Assembly (NCBI GenBank): GCA_009760885.1
Contig: CM019692.1
Location: 60,402,426-60,466,425, forward strand
Direction: 5' to 3'
Length of the DNA: 64,000 bases
Source: Achatina immaculata
Lineage: Eukaryota > Mollusca > Gastropoda > Stylommatophora > Achatinidae
Each line of letters starts with the position of its first letter. The first letter of the stretch is position 1. The position numbers were made by a program, and so were the translations under genes. This document shows, one piece after another, positions 1 through 11,600 of the stretch. The notes below the pieces were generated by a model. The model was given only the letters and a program-made list of their open reading frames with translations. It was not told the origin of the DNA and ran no database searches.

Positions 1-103
1 GCAAAATATACTTAACGAAGACCCCTCCCTCAGTTCCGTTGGTACCTCCAGTAACAGGGCTAGCCTGGCTGAAGAGGCAGGGGTCGCTGCATTCCCCACG
101 GTG

Positions 104-203
104 NNNNNNNNNNNNNNNNNNNNNNNNNNNNNNNNNNNNNNNNNNNNNNNNNNNNNNNNNNNNNNNNNNNNNNNNNNNNNNNNNNNNNNNNNNNNNNNNN
201 NNN
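104..203. other. Assembly gap (100 N)
   Basis: A run of exactly 100 N, a scaffold gap of unknown true size. The 103 bases before it show no recognisable feature. Confidence 0.98.
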
Positions 204-345
204 GGCACATTGTAGAATGTGTGACAATAATGTTTGACATTTACCTATTGCAAAATTTGACAGTTCAAGTAGCGCTGAATGTACCATGTGATTCTAGCTC
301 TAAATTGCATCTTACAAATTACATCCTTCACATGCCATTAAATGT

Positions 346-462
346 CACATAGGGCTGGCATGGTACTTCACCAAGTTTTCCTGTTTTATGCAAACTTTTC
401 AACCTCATCAAGGGAGTTTATGCCTACTAATTTAGCCTCTCTTAACAATGTCCTTTTTATTT
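346..462 (-). mobile_element. LINE-D 3' fragment
   Basis: About 115 bp match, with several substitutions, the last coding part of the LINE-D copies at 39540-39660 and 38270-38370: the segment after the RGRPRETLKRTLL motif down to the stop. It is a 5'-truncated relic. Confidence 0.7.
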
Positions 463-737
463 AGCACTAAATAATTTCTGAAAATTTAGAATCTTAAAAC
501 TTGACAAATTAGACACCTTATGTATTGTTAGTCAGTTCTTGTATTTTCTGTAATGAAGCTAAGTTATTTTGTTTCATCTCTCTGTTTTTGTACACATATT
601 CCTGTCTATTGCAAATTGATAATTAAACCACTGTTGACTGTAATAATTTAAAATATTTCTGAAACACGAACATCTATTTCAAAGTGTTATTTCAAAACTG
701 AAACAGTGTTATATCACTCAGGAACAGCGTTATGATA

Positions 738-885
738 TCAGTGCTTGAAATTGAATGTACACCCAATATGTTTGGCCAAAGCTTTGATGGTGTGACCGTA
801 CACAGAACTTGTAAAGTCTGCAGCTTTATGAGAGCACGTTTTCTGTACGTTCAGCTGGACACACTTCAACAGGCTGTCAAACACC
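738..885 (-). CDS. Terminal exon 5 of the 12-Cys secreted protein
   Basis: Acceptor TTTTCAG precedes 885. The exon encodes VFDSLLKCVQLNVQKTC and then the C-terminus GCTFNFKH with TGA at 740-738. It carries the last three cysteines. Confidence 0.75.
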
Positions 886-1022
886 CTGAAAATAATTAGA
901 ATGAAACATTGAAATATGGCTTTTAAATACATGAGTATAAATCAGGTACGTGAGCTAGCAATAGTGGTCAGGGCAACGAGAGAATTTTTTATAAGTGGGT
1001 GCTAAAACACACACACACACAT

Positions 1023-1060
<38 letters not shown>

Positions 1061-4000
1061 CCTATTGATTAGCCATTCTGTTTTCATCCACTGCGGGCTC
1101 CCTCCTCCTAAAACAGATGAAGTCCTCTGGAGCAATGGACCAAAATCTCACTGGCCTTGTTAGTAGAAGTAGTAGTAGTTGAATTCATGTCAAACTAAAG
1201 AGCAGTGACTTTTTGAGCCTAGGCCACCGCGCATTTTGGTATTTTCGCTGTGGTTTTCCCTGATAGAATTTCCCTTCGTGCTTTCTAATTCGATATCCCA
1301 GCAGAGTTTCCGCTTACAGTGATCGTCAGTATAGTCCTGTCTGGACATTTGGACCCGTGTTCGGTAGCTTCGTGTCGCTTTATTCCATGTCCAGCAGCTT
1401 GTGTACGCTTATCTGACTGTATATTTGGCGTTCATCTGTCCTGTCAGGAGACAATCGCCAGTCTTCTTCTTCTTCGTTCGCTTCTACCACCAAAAACCGC
1501 ACTGTGGTCCTACTGAATTCATGCCTGTGGTCCTCGTTAGGTCCCGTGGTCCCCTGTGTGGTCCCCGAAAAGACCACACGAGATCCACGAGAGGACCACA
1601 AGGGGTTCAGAGTATCACAGGGCTTTAGCCTGTATTCTTGGTGGGTCTCGGAAGCGGGATTGCGTGACACCGTGGTTTTCATTGCACCAGTTTAGTCTAG
1701 GGTTGGACTTTCTCACCGGAAGACCTCGACGTGTTTAGGATATCAGTGCATCCCCGCTGGGTGAGAGGCGGTAGCCCACCCAGGCCAGAGTTGGACTTTC
1801 TCACCGGAAAACCTCGACGTGTTTTGAGATACTTGTGTATCACCGCCGGGTGAGAGGTGGTTGTCCATCCAGTCCAGGGTTGGACTTTCTCACTGGAAAA
1901 CCTCAGCGTGATTAGGATACGCAAACATCCCCGCCGGGTGAGAGGTGGTTGCCTATTTAGACTTCCCTGGTCCAGTGTCTCCGACTTCAGCATTTTGCGG
2001 TCGTGGCCGCTACCCTTCCTAGTTGTGACCAGGATGGAGCTTTTGTCCAGGAGGACGAATCCTTGCCACTAGTGACTTCTACCCCTGGGTTGAGCCGGTT
2101 TAGGCATTATCCCAGTATGGGCATGTTTGGGACGGGACCGACCTCTAGGGCAGAGGTACTGTGACATGCATAGCCTTCAAGATTCACCTCTGGTATGAGC
2201 CGGTTTAGGCAAAATTCACCTGTATGGGTGTTTATCAGGCGTTACCGACCTCTAGAGCGGAGGTGGCATGACATGTCTAGCCATCAAGTTCCACCCCTGG
2301 TGTGTGCCGGTTTAGGCATATTTCACCAGTCTAGGTGTATTTCGGACGTGGGCGGCCTCTAGAGCAGAGGTGCCGTGGTATAGCTCTCGTAGCGATACTA
2401 CTGGACATACCGGTTAAACTTCACTTTCCACCACCTTTTCACGTCGGCTCCGCACAGCAACCTTTATTTCTTTTCCGCATTTACTTCCTTAACCGGGAGG
2501 AGCTTCACTCCACGCAAGGCATTTGAAGAGTCTCGCCAGCAGTGTCTTAACCTGTGGGACAAACCGGTTCATGCATTTCACCCGATATGACTGCACTCAG
2601 GACGTGGCCGACCTCCAGACCAGAGGTGCCGTGATTTGATTGTTTGCTTCTCTTTATCCTTTCTACCACCTTTTCCGCAGTGATGCTGCTCGGCAATCTC
2701 ATTTGCAAATTTCTTCATTGGCCGGGAGGAGCACCGCTCCACGCACGGCAGCTGAAGCTCTCGCCAACAGCGGTTTTGAACTAATAAAAGCGCTCTTTCC
2801 GCGAGGGTCGGAGCTTGGTAAGCATGTATTAGCTCTAGAATTGCCACAGTTATCCAAGTAGGATCGTGTCATCTAAGGAACCTCGACTGATTTAATGAGC
2901 CTTTCGCGGTTTCACCGTGAGACAGTGTGAACTTAGACATGCATGGCTTAATCTTTGAGACAAGCATATGACTACTGGCAGGATCAACCAGATAGCTTTC
3001 TTCACCTAACCTTTGTCGGATATCTGCCGACAGACCGACGCGGGGCAAGGGAGACAGCGCTCTGCTCAGAGCGGATCCCTTTCAACCCCGGCGGCGTTTC
3101 AATTCCTTTAACCGGCGGGGGCGGCTCTCTCTGCTCTAACGAGCGGATAAGAAAGCCTGGCCACCCACAAATAACACACATTACATACTGCAGACCCGAT
3201 ACTCTGTGCGAGAGATTGGCCAATTTCGAGACCATCGGTCGACAAAACCGTACTACATCGTTAGCACGAACCTGGGTGGCTAGCCGTTTACATGCTTCGC
3301 TCGACGGACAAACCACTTGCTTCTGCATCGAAACACCTTAACTCTCGCCGTCCGGGAAGGGAGCGAAAGCCTGTCTCCCCACGCACGGAACTCGAGAGCG
3401 CTTTTTCGCCAAAAGAACAATCGCCAGTAAAAGTGCCCTTTTTCAGAACGGTTTGTGTACGAGAAACAGTCGAGAGCTAAAATTGTTCAATAACAACAGT
3501 AATGAAAAAGGAAACTTCATACTTGATGTAATCTTAAACTTCATACTTGATGTAATCTTAAACTTCATACTTGATGTATTCTTAAACTCCATACTTGATG
3601 TAATCTTAAACTTTATACTTGATGTAATCTTAAACTTCATACTTGACATAATCTTACGTGCAAAAACTGGTGCTGTCAGAAATTCCTGAGTGTATCTGCA
3701 AGGCAGCAATGTCTGTCTCCAGCTTCATGACCCTCGAGCACTGATATATGCCCCATTCAAAATCATCTCTAGAGAAGCAGCTTGCCTCTGACAACAAAAC
3801 TAAGGCCAAGGAGTTAAGAATCAATTAGGAACCAAAATAAACACACACACACAAAATAAATAAATAACATCATTCACACAAATAAAAAACGTTTATCTTG
3901 TCTCCGATCTTTGGTTTATATTATATTTCAATGGCTTTGATTTTCTTTTTCCATTTTGTTTTTGTTTTAAGGATTTATGCACTGAAGAGTGTTTTAGGGA

Positions 4001-4446
4001 TTTATGCACTGTAGAGTGTTTTAGGGATTTATGCACTGTAGAGAATCGTGGATTACACCCACATGGCAGTTCTCAACCTTGAGTCAAGATGGGCATGGAT
4101 GCCATTAGTTTCTGTACCTACAGGATCTGAGACTGCTCGGAGGGTATAAAACTCTAACAAAGACTGAAATTGGAGGAGAACGTTGATGAGGTGACTGGAA
4201 CCATGTAGGAGTACTAACAAGTTGTAAGATAAAAATTGCAGATCCTACAACCAAATATTTACGCTTAACGAAGTAGATGTGTATAACGACTGACATCTAT
4301 GAAAGATCAAAAGAATTGTTTTGACATGACATTTTAGCTAAATATACTGTGATAACAAAGATTTAGCAGCAAGAAGATTCTTCTCCACATATTTGTCTTT
4401 TATGACATGACAAGATATAACTCTTATTAACGACCTCATTTATATC

Positions 4447-4502
<56 letters not shown>

Positions 4503-7500
4503 ATTGATTGATATTTATTTCAAAAGGGTTAAGAAGATGTATTTCTACCTATCTCTACCTATAGACAGACAGACAGACAGATAGAGAAACAGAGAGAGAG
4601 AGAGAGAGAGAGAAAAATGTGCTGAACATTTTCTTTTTCACAGCATATTTTATGGTTTTCTGAAAGATTTACAAAACAAGCTGAAGTATGTTTACGCTTA
4701 TGTAAAGGTACATGAATTTATCGTAAACAAAACTTCACCCTTAACATATGTCGTTACCTGGAAGCTTATTATAGACCTTACCGTCTCTGCCTGCGCCACA
4801 GATGTACGCCAGAACGTCCCGCGTTGCACGTCCGGTGTAAGAGTGTTCAAACACAGAACAGGAAGTCTGGGCCAGGCATGTTTTCAGTTCTTCTAGTTTG
4901 CTGTCAGCACAAGCAACAGCATGTCAGGCAAAGGAAACGAACAAGCACAATACATCTAATCAACTTGTGCACAAATCTGCGTGAAAACAGTTAAAACAAC
5001 TTCGAACCATTCATAAAAAAATCTGCTTGAAAACAGTTAAAACAACTTCGAACCATTCATCATAAAATCTGCGTGAAAACAGTTAAAACAACTTCGAACC
5101 ATTCATCATAAAATCTGCGTGAAAACAGTTAAAACAACTTCGAACCATTCATAAAAAAATCTGCTTGAAAACAGTTAAACAACTTCGAACCATTCATCAT
5201 AAAATCTGTGTGAAAACAGTTAAAACAACTTCGAACCATTCATCATAAAATCTGGAATGAGGCAGAACTGTATACTATCCTTCTTACTGGTCATAACAGG
5301 CATGGACAACATCTGCAAAGAAGCCATAGTAAATACGAAACTACACAAAATGTGGACCATAAATGAACTTCTTTTTTTTTTTTTTGCTGATGACCATGCA
5401 CCTAAGCCACACCAGAGAAAGACCTACACCATTAGAACATGGACAACTTAGCAAGGGGACGTAAAAACCAGGACATTATAATCATAATATAAATAAAATA
5501 ATAAAATAAAATAATATAAATAAAATAAATAAAAACAAATTATGATCATCACCAGAGGGGAAATCCTAACAAAATTCAAAAGTGCTCACGAGGATTTTTG
5601 AGTTGAGAGATGTTATTCAGTAGCTAATGGCAGCAAAAAGCAAGCTAATACCAGAATTCTACGATCTTAAGTGGTTGGCCGGTTTTCCCTTTTCATGAAC
5701 GTTTCAGACGAATGAGTAAAAATTTAAGTTTTACTTTAAAAAAATCGATTGGTGCATGTTCTGGGTAAAGAAATCAAAATTTTGAGATGAAATTCGAACG
5801 CTTCGGACAGAATTTAACACATGAAACTCGAACTCTTCGGACAGAATTTAACACATGAAACTCGAACTCTTCGGACAGAATTTAACACATGAAACTCGAA
5901 CTCTTCGGACAGAATTTAACACATGAAACTCGAACTCTTCGGACAGAATTTAACACCCTTCCAAGAAATGTGGAAATTGCAGAGAAGCTCCTCAACATGT
6001 GGCTGCATTATATCAGATCCAGACCGAGTTTCACGAGGTATCCTAAGATTTCCGAACTCAAGAAAAGATCTGAACTTTGTAGCTAATTTCTTTTCTGTAA
6101 ATATGACAGGGACTCCAGAGGACATCACAATGGATAATCACTGACCTTCAGTGTGAGTGAAAATCAAGTTTGATGAAGTATCTGTCCTAGAATTTTACCA
6201 AATATATGTAGAGCTAGGGGGAAACAATTGCCAATTTATCAATGTATACAGCAAGAATTGTCACTCTTTGGAAACACGAACTTGTATGAACATGTTTTCC
6301 AGAATGAACCACAGAAAGTTAAAAATTAGCATAAAATTTATTGATCTTATGTGAAGCAATGTTCCATATTTAGCTACCACAAAAATAGTTCCTGAAACTA
6401 AATTGTTACTTTAAAAAAAATGAAGAGAGTCCATTTTCCTATTAACTGAACTGTTCATTGCTGTGTATTGTATTGATATACAGAGCTTAGAGAAGCAGTA
6501 TCTTTCTTTTAAGCGACTCCAAGTTGCACAAAACAAAGTGATTATCTGAGGTTCAACAACTCAGAAAATAAATACAGTATTTTGAAGTTAAAATTGTTTT
6601 TTTTTAATCACACTGTAATAAAATGCGTGAAACAACACTGCAGTTAGTTTCAACTGTTTTTTTTTTATTCAATAAATTCTCCTTTTAGTTTCAACTGTTT
6701 TTATTCAACAAATTCTCCTTTTAGTTTCACATGTTTTTTTATTCAACAAATTCTCCTTTTAGTTTCACATGTTTTTTTATTCAACAAATTCTCCTTTTAG
6801 TTTCACATGTTTTTTTATTCAACAAATTCTCCCTCAGGTGTTGCTGCTGAGACAGAACATAAATGTCTATTGTGGGGGCGCCGACGTGGACCAAAGTTTC
6901 GAAGTGGTCCGTGACAAAAGACCGAGCACCTCAGCTCCAGGTCAGCCAGCTTTGCACAGACTCACACTTAACACGGATTTTTGTCGTAAACTTGTCAGAA
7001 CATTCCTCCCTTTTCGACTTTCTAAAGTTCCCGATTTATTTTTCTACATAAAACTCCTCAATATATACTCATGTGTGTGTGTGTGTATATATATAATGTG
7101 TGTGCGCACGCGAGTGTGTGTGTATTTGTTTGTTTGTTTTACTGTTAAATGAACAAGATGAAAGTTTTGAGCTAACGATCAACACGGAAGTGTGTGTACA
7201 TCCATTAGACTCTTTCAACCCAAAAGAACATTGCCAGGGTTGACAGATCTTGCACACCACGCAACTCAACGCTTAGACTGATATTTAAGCAAAGTCTAAA
7301 TAACATGAAAAGTCCAACATTTATAACCCAACCCGTGCATTTAAATCATCGAATAACTTCCTTCCCGTCACTTTCCGCCAAAATTTCTAATTTAAATGTA
7401 TTCCGACAGAGTTTGGAAATTAATTCAGGAATGAAAGAGTAAAAAGAAAGATAAAAAATTACCAGCCGGTGTTTGTTTCATTTGTGTGGCTACAAAGTTG

Positions 7501-10500
7501 GTTTAAATGTCTGAAAGTTGGCGGAACAAAACAAGACAATTTCATGAGGCAAATACGACAATAAAAACTTTGAAGACAAAGATGAAACTTTCATCTAGAC
7601 AATGTTGAAGCTACCAACCAACACATCACGTAGTGGGAGTTACGTGTGTATGCGCGCGCACAGCCACACACAAACTCACACACTTCGTTATACTCGCACG
7701 CACGCACGCACACACTGGGGTTAAATCTGTTTACCAAGAGTGGTAACCTTCTGGCTCTGGATGATTTCATACATTTATTTATCTACATCAGTGTTTCCCA
7801 AGCTTTTATTTTATCATGCCCCACCTCAACGTCTCAAAAATTACGGCGCCCCCCGCCCCCAGCATAATATTCAATAAAGTTCTGAAAAAGTACCTTACAT
7901 TCTAATTGACTCTCCCCCCCCCCCCCAAAAAAAAATGCGAAATACTTTTTTTTTCTTTTTTTTTAATCTATTCACTCTCGAGTTTTGTCACACTAATTAG
8001 TATATAAGTATACAACTATATACGAAGCAGTAAAGCTGTGATACCAAAATGTATAAACTAGGGGAAAAAAAGTAGGAACAGTTTTATTATTTTGTAATCG
8101 TTAAGTAATAAAGATGTTCCTACTTTTTTTCCTAGTTTATTCATTCGAGTTTTCTCAGAACAGAGTTATTTATTTTTCATAAAAGTGTAATACACTATTT
8201 TCTCAGAAAAAAAATGAGAGAGAGAGAGAGAGAGAGGAAGAGAGCAGGAGAGAGAGAGAGAGAGATATTAGAAGAAGAAAAGTTACCAACCTGCAAACCT
8301 GGGTGAGCAGTACATCGTAGGTCAAGGTCGCTAGAGCCCCGGCCTTGTCCTTCTCGATGAGGTCAACTAGCATTGGAAAATGTCTGAGACATTGTTTGAC
8401 CTCCGAGCATGATCTCTTCACACGGGTCACTGCGCTACCTGAATGTCGTAAAATATTGCTCATTGTTTAAAACATAGATCGCCAGCCTGTGTGGTGCTTG
8501 CAAACCCTAAGTTATGTCCTTATGTGTTTTTTTTTTTTACATTTTCCTTGAATTTTTGAAAGTACATATCAACAGTTTAAAATATATATATATAAATTCA
8601 AAGTTTGTAAATTTATTTTCCACTCTGGAAAGAAGACAATGCCTGTGAGACCTGGACACTTAACAAAACAGCTGAGAAACACATAAATGCCTTTGATTGT
8701 AAATGCTACAGAAGAGTTCTTCAAGTATCATGGACACAAAAAGAACAAATATATATATATATTAGAACTTAATATTGAAGAACGCTGGCTAGCAAAGAGG
8801 ATTAAATAGAGAAAACTTAAATATTTTGGACATATTAAGTGTCATGACAATTTAGAAAATGGAAGGGTACATAATGGGAAAAAGAAAGAGAAGATGGCTG
8901 CAAGACATCGTTGATGATCTGTGAATGGACTAATCAACCGAGAGGCTTACAGAAGAGCTGCTAGGGAGGCAAAGTTCCTCAAGGGGCATGCAAATGAATG
9001 ACTGACTGGGAATACGCTATTGAGGAAAAGGAAAAGGAAGGGGGAGGGGTACTGAAGCTGACTGGGAAAGCGGTCAGCGACACGTAGCTGACTACTTGAG
9101 TCAGGTTTGGCGAATCACAGCTGGCCAAGACCATGTATATCATACCCAACCCCCCCCCCCCCCCCCCCGAGTCGCTGGTAGTTGCTAAACTGTGTCATAA
9201 TCCCAAGAGAAAGTTTGAAAACCACTGTTTTCACACAATAAAACAACTAAAAACACGAGATAAGTTAGTTATTACCGAAAAAAAAACTGAAACAAAGAAC
9301 TTCGAATTCTAAAAATTACAGCAATGAAACACACAAGAAGTAGAGCATGAGAGAGATTTACAAGGGAAGGAAGCTACGTGTCCCATATTTTTTTTAATAT
9401 GAAAAGAAAAATTCGTTATAAGCCTAAGAAAACTCATGTGTTGATAGAAAGCTTTGGACTATGCACGAGCATTTAGTTCCAAATGATTGACAGCTGTGTG
9501 ACAGTGTGAGCGACAATAAGAGATTAAACTAAAGTTCCCTCGTGGGAATGCTGGTCTACAGGTGTAGAACAGCACGAATATCCATGTCAGGATTTCTTAT
9601 CCAGTTTTATAAGAAAATACCATGTCTCAAAATCCAAGCTTTTCGACAATTCCCCCCCCACCCCCCCCCCCCCCCCCCCCCCCATTTTGAGATAGAAAAG
9701 GAGCAATGGACTTGTGATTTTAAACCTTTCAGTGATTTGGAAAAGCAGTTCCGGAAATGTTACCTACATAATTTAAGAAACAGTTCAAAGTTTATTACCA
9801 TTTATTTATTGTTGTTATTTGTTTGTTTGTTGTAAAAAAGTAACAAAAAAGATTTGTTATTTAACTTTAAAAGGTTAATTACAACAAGAGTAAGAAATTT
9901 CCAGCAAAAAATTGCCCCTAAATATGAGAATCGATAACATTATAAGGCACAGTAACATCGACAAATGTACCCCTAAAGAGGGGAGTGAGAAAAGAATTGG
10001 AATAGCAAGACATACATTCAACACCATGAAGACAGAGCTGCTACCCAGAAATCTGCCCATAGAAACAAAATTAAGATTTGTAAAATGTTATAACTACTCT
10101 GTCTTACTGTATGGACCAGACACCTGGACTCTATGCAAAAAGATGGAGAGAAATGTGGTTCTAGAAAAAACTAGAATTTCTCAAAGAAATAAAGGTGAAG
10201 AAAACAAAATACTCTGACCTTATCAAAAAGCATAACAGTATCCTGAAGACCACACTAGAAGGAAACGTGGAAAGAAAAAGAGCAAGAGGAAGACAGAGAT
10301 GTAGACGGGAAGATAACATAACAAGACTGGGCAGGGCACAGCCTGGCTGAGTGCACCATCCAGGGAGCCAGGGAGCGAGGGAGCTGGAGATTCATTACCG
10401 CCAACCTTCGTTCTGGTGAAGGCACATGATGATGATGATGATGATGGTTAAAATGCAGCACCATGTGGACATATACCACATGAAGATGGAGGTAAGCACA

Positions 10501-10950
10501 AATATCATTAGCGCTCCGGAAAACTTAGCTGTACTCTCTATGCAAAGAATTTCTGGGAAAAAAAATACTGTGATGAATAAAGATGTGAAGATTATTTGAG
10601 GGGAAAAAGCAAATATATATTTGGGCCTTACTGATATATATTGTGCTAAAGTGATCCACATATTTTTTTAAATGACCAAGAACTTTTAAAACGCTGTCTC
10701 AACAGAATGGAACGTAATACAAGTATTAAACGTTGTTCATAGTTAACTTTCTTACACTAAAATTCCTGCAAAAACTTAGAAGTAATTATCTTCCTTCTGG
10801 ATCGGTGATCCTGGCTGACATGGCATTAGTAGTATAAGCAATAATTTATCACAAACAAATGGATCTTATCTAAGCTTGTAAGAGTGGATACTTACGAGCC
10901 GTGAAAACAAATATGCAGATCACGTATAGATACACAGTTCTGGAGGCCAT
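738..10950 (-). CDS. Small secreted 12-cysteine protein, five exons, apparently complete
   Basis: I assembled this gene from splice signals. Coding exons in order are 10950-10896, 8438-8291, 4900-4782, 3787-3658 and 885-738. Each intron has GT-AG ends on the minus strand and the phases agree at every junction (1, 2, 1, 2). The total is 600 nt: 199 codons plus TGA. Residues 1 to about 18 (MASRTVYLYV then ICIFVFTA) form a signal peptide. RVKR at 24-27 is a furin-type site. The mature part has cysteines at 29, 35, 67, 76, 82, 102, 111, 124, 150, 159, 168 and 193, an even number suited to six disulfides, in a helix-like, Leu/Lys/Glu-rich context. The layout resembles small secreted Cys-rich helical proteins of invertebrates (DUF19-like), but I recognise no named family and infer only that it is extracellular. 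The introns carry an rDNA-headed retroposon and several minisatellites. Confidence 0.8.
894..1450. other. Intronic spacer with a dinucleotide repeat
   Basis: Part of the last intron of the 12-Cys gene. It holds an (AC)n(TC)n microsatellite at about 1009-1057 and then a GC-richer unique stretch up to the target duplication of the rDNA-headed retroposon. No coding signal is convincing. Confidence 0.6.
1463..3416 (-). mobile_element. Pre-rRNA-headed retroposon, copy 1
   Basis: The element is flanked by the 12-bp target duplication ACAATCGCCAGT at 1451-1462 and 3417-3428. Read on the minus strand it holds three parts. The first is 5' external transcribed spacer (3416-2995). The second is the first ~223 nt of 18S rRNA (2994-2772), recognisable from CTGGTTGATCCTGCCAGTAG. 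The third is a ~1.3-kb non-ribosomal tail (2771-1463) of repeated sub-units ending GCGAACGAA(GAA)n. Target duplication plus simple 3' tail shows LINE-type retroposition of RNA. No long ORF is present. The 5' end is ~66 bp shorter than copy 2. Confidence 0.85.
2772..2994 (-). pseudogene. 18S rRNA 5' fragment in retroposon copy 1
   Basis: About 223 nt from the mature 18S 5' end to the region around TTAGTTCAAAACC. Beyond this point normal 18S would continue AATCG, but here the sequence switches to the retroposon tail. Three bases (ACC) at the joint are common to both partners. It is not a functional rRNA gene. Confidence 0.9.
3510..3658. repeat. 24-bp minisatellite next to exon 4 donor
   Basis: About six copies of a 24-bp unit (ACTTGATGTAATCTTAAACT and four more bases). 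The last, diverged copy contains the minus-strand GTAAGA donor of exon 4, so the array begins at the splice site. Confidence 0.85.
3658..3787 (-). CDS. Exon 4 of the 12-Cys secreted protein
   Basis: Acceptor TTGTCAG and donor GTAAGA. It enters in phase 1 and leaves in phase 2, exactly what is needed to join exons 3 and 5. It encodes ASCFSRDDFEWGIYQCS and ends SFCT. The donor lies at the edge of the 24-bp minisatellite that fills the adjoining intron end. Confidence 0.75.
3789..4440. other. Intron sequence, short repeats only
   Basis: AT-rich intron of the 12-Cys gene. A short ~28-bp repeat (GGGATTTATGCACTG) occurs three times at about 3970-4045. Nothing else is recognised. Confidence 0.5.
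4449..4615. repeat. (GT)n/(GA)n microsatellites
   Basis: Long GT then GA runs at ~4449-4498, and CAGA/GATA/GA runs at ~4563-4613. Confidence 0.9.
4782..4900 (-). CDS. Exon 3 of the 12-Cys secreted protein
   Basis: Acceptor GACAG and donor GTAAGG bound an open segment starting KLEELKTCLAQTSC and ending YICGAGRD. Only one of its three frames is open. It contributes three cysteines. Confidence 0.75.
4980..5255. repeat. 46-bp tandem repeat, about six copies
   Basis: The unit contains AAATCTGCGTGAAAACAG and AACAACTTCGAACCATTC, with few substitutions between copies. It lies in the intron between exons 2 and 3 of the 12-Cys gene. Confidence 0.9.
5815..5955. repeat. 34-bp tandem repeat, about four copies
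   Basis: Near-identical units of GAAACTCGAACTCTTCGGAC followed by AGAATTTAACACAT. The high identity suggests recent expansion. Confidence 0.9.
6650..6838. repeat. 38-bp tandem repeat, about five copies
   Basis: The unit contains TTTTAGTTTCACATG and TTATTCAACAAATTCTCC. Copies lengthen toward the right. Confidence 0.88.
6840..7790. other. Intron spacer without recognised gene
   Basis: Contains (GT)n runs near 7072-7125 and CA-rich runs near 7660-7710. No splice-flanked open segment was found. Confidence 0.5.
7985..8150. mobile_element. Penelope-like terminal-repeat fragments
   Basis: CACTAATTAG...AAGCAGTAAAGCTGTGATACC and then AAGTAATAAAGATGTTCCTAC match the terminal repeats of the Penelope-like copies at 43379-44587 and 56758-57202. 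The two parts face each other, so this is a deleted remnant of an inverted pair. Confidence 0.7.
8213..8267. repeat. (GA)n microsatellite
   Basis: Interrupted GA repeat immediately downstream of exon 2 of the 12-Cys gene. Confidence 0.9.
8291..8438 (-). CDS. Exon 2 of the 12-Cys secreted protein
   Basis: Acceptor TTCAG precedes 8438. The exon encodes RVKRSCSEVKQC and then a leucine-rich segment ending LLTQVC. Of three possible donors, GTTGGT after 8291 is chosen because it alone gives phase 2, which matches exon 3. Confidence 0.75.
8636..9003 (+). mobile_element. LINE-A 3' fragment
   Basis: Matches the end of the LINE-A ORF (CETWTLNKTAEKHINAF region) and its short 3' UTR, ending in the ATGAATGA-type tail also seen at ~22630 and ~25960. 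It is 5' truncated with several indels and frameshifts. Confidence 0.8.
9240..9904. other. Spacer with poly-C runs
   Basis: Pure C runs occur at about 9150-9168 and 9651-9683. The rest is AT-rich with no recognised gene. Confidence 0.5.
9905..10447 (+). mobile_element. LINE 3' fragment with (ATG)n tail
   Basis: Broken reading frames encode the post-RT part of a LINE (KLRFVKCYNYSVLLYGPDTW, with the conserved VLLYG..TW signature). It ends GGCACATGATGATG..., the same terminus as LINE-B at ~51475, so it is probably a relative of LINE-B. Confidence 0.7.
10896..10950 (-). CDS. Exon 1 of the 12-Cys secreted protein (signal peptide)
   Basis: ATG at 10950-10948 opens a hydrophobic leader. The exon ends with one base of an Arg codon before donor GTAAGT. 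The frame before the ATG is short and AT-rich, so this start is favoured. Confidence 0.75.
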
Positions 10951-11600
10951 AATTTCATTTGTTTTAAAAACAAAATAGCTTTTGCAGAATCTGAGTTTTC
11001 CAAGACACGCTACAGGTTTTTACGAAGACAGCTTATACCTGGTGCTATACCACGCACGTAGTTACCTCGTTGAGACTACAATGACCGACTTGTTGAAACG
11101 AGGAGTAGCGCATCCGGTTAGCTACAACTCGTTTTCTATAACAATGGCGCGATATTGTTATCATAAAGCCGCAGTCAAGTAAGAGTATTATGTATGACTT
11201 TCAGTCTGAGTGCCGTGAAAGGCTCCATCACACTGAGGTGGGTTTGATTTTACAAGCTGGTATATCTAGAGGATTTTGTTAGGAAAAAAACGACAGCCAT
11301 TTTGTCTTAGATCCAACACAAGAATATGAAGTATTCTTAGACTGGAAAAGGATTTCAAAGTGCTGAAGTAACATTGAAGAATAAAGGGATATGATAGTTT
11401 TGTATCCTAAAAAACTGAGTGATAACAACAAACATACACACAAACACATACACAGAGAGAGAGAAAGAGAGAGAGATAGAAAGAGAGAGAGAAAGAGAGG
11501 AAGAAAGACAGGGATGGCCTCTAGAATGATAACATGGCTATCGGGGTTTGCTAAAGAAAGCTGGGTAAATAATTCTATAATATTAAATAGTTCAGAATAA
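10951..11600. other. Upstream region of the 12-Cys gene
   Basis: Should contain the minus-strand promoter and 5' UTR of the secreted-protein gene. I cannot pick a TATA box or start with confidence. A GA/CA microsatellite lies at ~11430-11505. Confidence 0.4.

Noticed and set aside
7789..9226. A hAT-like transposon between CAGTGTTTCCCAAGCT and AGTTTGAAAACCACTG
   Set aside because: The ends look like hAT termini, but the flanking 8-bp sequences do not match and an exon of the 12-Cys gene lies between, so they are probably unrelated relics.
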